Shown: piece after piece, positions 5,485-6,610 of the stretch | Layout: each line of letters begins with the position of its first letter | Position numbering within the stretch: position 1 is the first letter of the stretch | NCBI GenBank assembly: GCA_037968575.1 | Contig: JBBKVR010000040.1 | Coordinates: 1 to 6,610 of the forward strand | DNA from: UBA2137 sp037968575 | GTDB lineage: Bacteria; Pseudomonadota; Alphaproteobacteria; Micavibrionales; Micavibrionaceae | Reading direction: 5' to 3' | Length of the DNA: 6,610 nt | The notes under the pieces: model-generated | The model's input: only the letters and a program-made list of their open reading frames with translations | Databases searched by the model: none | What the model was told of the DNA's origin: nothing | Made by a program: the position numbers and the translations under genes

Positions 5485-6610
5485 CTATCCATTCATTATT
5501 GTGCCGCCACCTGTTGGTGCAGGAGTCTGTGGAGAATTACCTAGATTATTTGGATGATCTGCCGCCGCATATTGATAGGTTGGCTCGTCAACGCGAGGCG
5601 CAGATGGCACAACATTACCATTTTCAGAATCTATACGCGTAATGTTCGAGCCATATTGTGCATCTGGTATCCCTGGAAAATTCATCGCCGTCTGAAAAGA
5701 ACCAAAGGCAAGCCCTGCCCTATCCATTAAACTCATATCAGTATTACCAGCCAAAACACCATTAATTTCGCTACTGATGCCAAAGGCATTTTGTAGCCTG
5801 TCAAAAAGACCTGAAGCCATTCCCATAAATTGTTGTGCCATACCTGCAAAGTCAAAATTTCCTATACCTGCAAGCATATCACCAATAAAAGGAAGATTTT
5901 GGAGTGATGCCATTGCGTCAGCACCAAGTAACCCGCTTATACTAACCAGTTCACCGCGAATTTGGTCAGAAAGCTGTCTACCCAATAAATTGGAGGCTGT
6001 TCCTTCACCTACAGCATTCATAAATCCAGGCTCACCTAAAATACGAATCCAAGTGGCTTGATCCAACCTCAAACTCGCTGCAATTCCTGTAACGGATTCT
6101 TCTGATAGACCATCTCCACCTGCCATACCTGTTATGGCAGATAAGTTTTCAAGGTAATGGCCTGCCTTTGTTGGATCTTGTAAATTAGCTAAAATAGCCT
6201 GTTGATTACCGGGATCAGCTAATATTTCAGACATAGCTGTTCTGATTTCTTGGGGGATATTTTCATCTTTATCAATTATATCATCTAACATCGCTACCGT
6301 CATATCTGGCATAGATACAGCTAACAAATTCATTGACGCAACGCCAAGTGTAGGATGCATTTTTATAATCCCAATTGGATCAATACTAGCCATAGATGAC
6401 AGCGCATCTCTATTTGTGTGGAGATAACGCCCAATATCCTGCATCACTGCACTATTACCTCTTAAGTTTGCAATAGCTTCTGCATGTTCTGCTGAACTTA
6501 GGACTCCATTATCCTCCATCTTTTCAACCAACGCATCTACGTATTGCTGTCCCGCTAAAGTCGGGTTGGTGCGCGCTGTTTCCAGTACAGTTGCCAGCGC
6601 CGATGGGGGT
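5485..6610 (-). CDS. Unrecognised Met/Gly/Ala-rich, cysteine-free protein (5' end beyond right edge)
   Basis: I do not recognise this protein. The frame is open from the stop at 5485-5487 to the right edge, giving 374 visible residues. A TTG at 6531 could be read as a start, but the 26 codons upstream are stop-free, look like continuous helical protein (ending TLAGQQYVDA) and have no Shine-Dalgarno before the TTG, so the true start is probably outside. There is no cysteine and one tryptophan. Residues 1 to about 215 are predicted mostly helical, with recurring 'helix-x-Pro-helix' pieces. Residues about 225-285 are Gly/Met/Ala/Phe-rich and moderately hydrophobic (FIGDMLAGIGNFDFAGMAQQ and FMGMASGLF), but no clear transmembrane helix stands out. 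The last 60 or so residues are Pro/Gly/Asn-rich and probably disordered, ending TGGGTIMNG. An exported or structural role is possible but not shown; any signal peptide would be off the window. Confidence 0.75.
   Translation of the reverse strand, partial: PPSALATVLETARTNPTLAGQQYVDALVEKMEDNGVLSSAEHAEAIANLRGNSAVMQDIGRYLHTNRDALSSMASIDPIGIIKMHPTLGVASMNLLAVSMPDMTVAMLDDIIDKDENIPQEIRTAMSEILADPGNQQAILANLQDPTKAGHYLENLSAITGMAGGDGLSEESVTGIAASLRLDQATWIRILGEPGFMNAVGEGTASNLLGRQLSDQIRGELVSISGLLGADAMASLQNLPFIGDMLAGIGNFDFAGMAQQFMGMASGLFDRLQNAFGISSEINGVLAGNTDMSLMDRAGLAFGSFQTAMNFPGIPDAQYGSNITRIDSENGNVVPSAPRVDEPTYQYAAADHPNNLGNSPQTPAPTGGGTIMNG

Noticed and set aside
5505..5525. CACC-TGTT-GGTG hairpin near the end of the right-end gene as a terminator
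   Set aside because: It has only a 4-bp stem, no T-run, and sits within coding sequence.
5485..6531. Taking the TTG at 6531 as the true start of the right-end gene
   Set aside because: The frame stays open to the window edge with protein-like sequence upstream and no Shine-Dalgarno before the TTG, so a partial gene is more likely.

Overview
The window looks like a stretch of an alphaproteobacterial chromosome with fairly low GC (about 40% by eye). The evidence is the SerC N-terminus, the long two-part SerB, the ubiquinone hydroxylase with an alphaproteobacterial-type C-terminal tail, and the divergent pairing of a P-II gene with that hydroxylase. I cannot assign an order or genus. There are no tRNA or rRNA genes, insertion sequences, CRISPR arrays or phage genes, and the genes are very tightly packed.

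Left part (1-2132): the 5' end of serC (minus strand, running off the left edge) is divergent from serB (plus strand). These encode the second and third steps of the phosphoserine route to serine. The 151-bp gap between them is the longest non-coding stretch here and contains a near-perfect 14-bp palindrome. The serB stop codon shares a base with the start of a small single-module AAA+ ATPase. That protein is clearly derived from the first ATPase domain of ClpB/ClpC/ClpA but lacks the N-domain, middle domain and second ATPase domain, and the usual pore-loop tyrosine is replaced.

Middle part (2121-4167, all minus strand): glnK, then rsmC after 5 nt, then rsuA overlapping rsmC by 4 nt. This is probably one operon linking a nitrogen/2-oxoglutarate signalling protein to two 16S rRNA modification enzymes (m2G1207 and pseudouridine 516 by E. 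coli numbering). The rsuA end overlaps the end of the AAA+ gene tail to tail by 12 bp.

Right part (4226-6610): a UbiH/Coq6-family FAD monooxygenase for ubiquinone synthesis is divergent from glnK across a 58-bp gap. It ends 2 bp from the end of a convergent unrecognised gene, which is cysteine-free, rich in Met/Gly/Ala, has a Pro/Gly/Asn-rich tail and runs off the right edge.

Most of the window is housekeeping and I see no clear new multi-gene system. The two items most worth following are the stripped-down Clp-like ATPase coupled to serB and the unrecognised gene at the right end.
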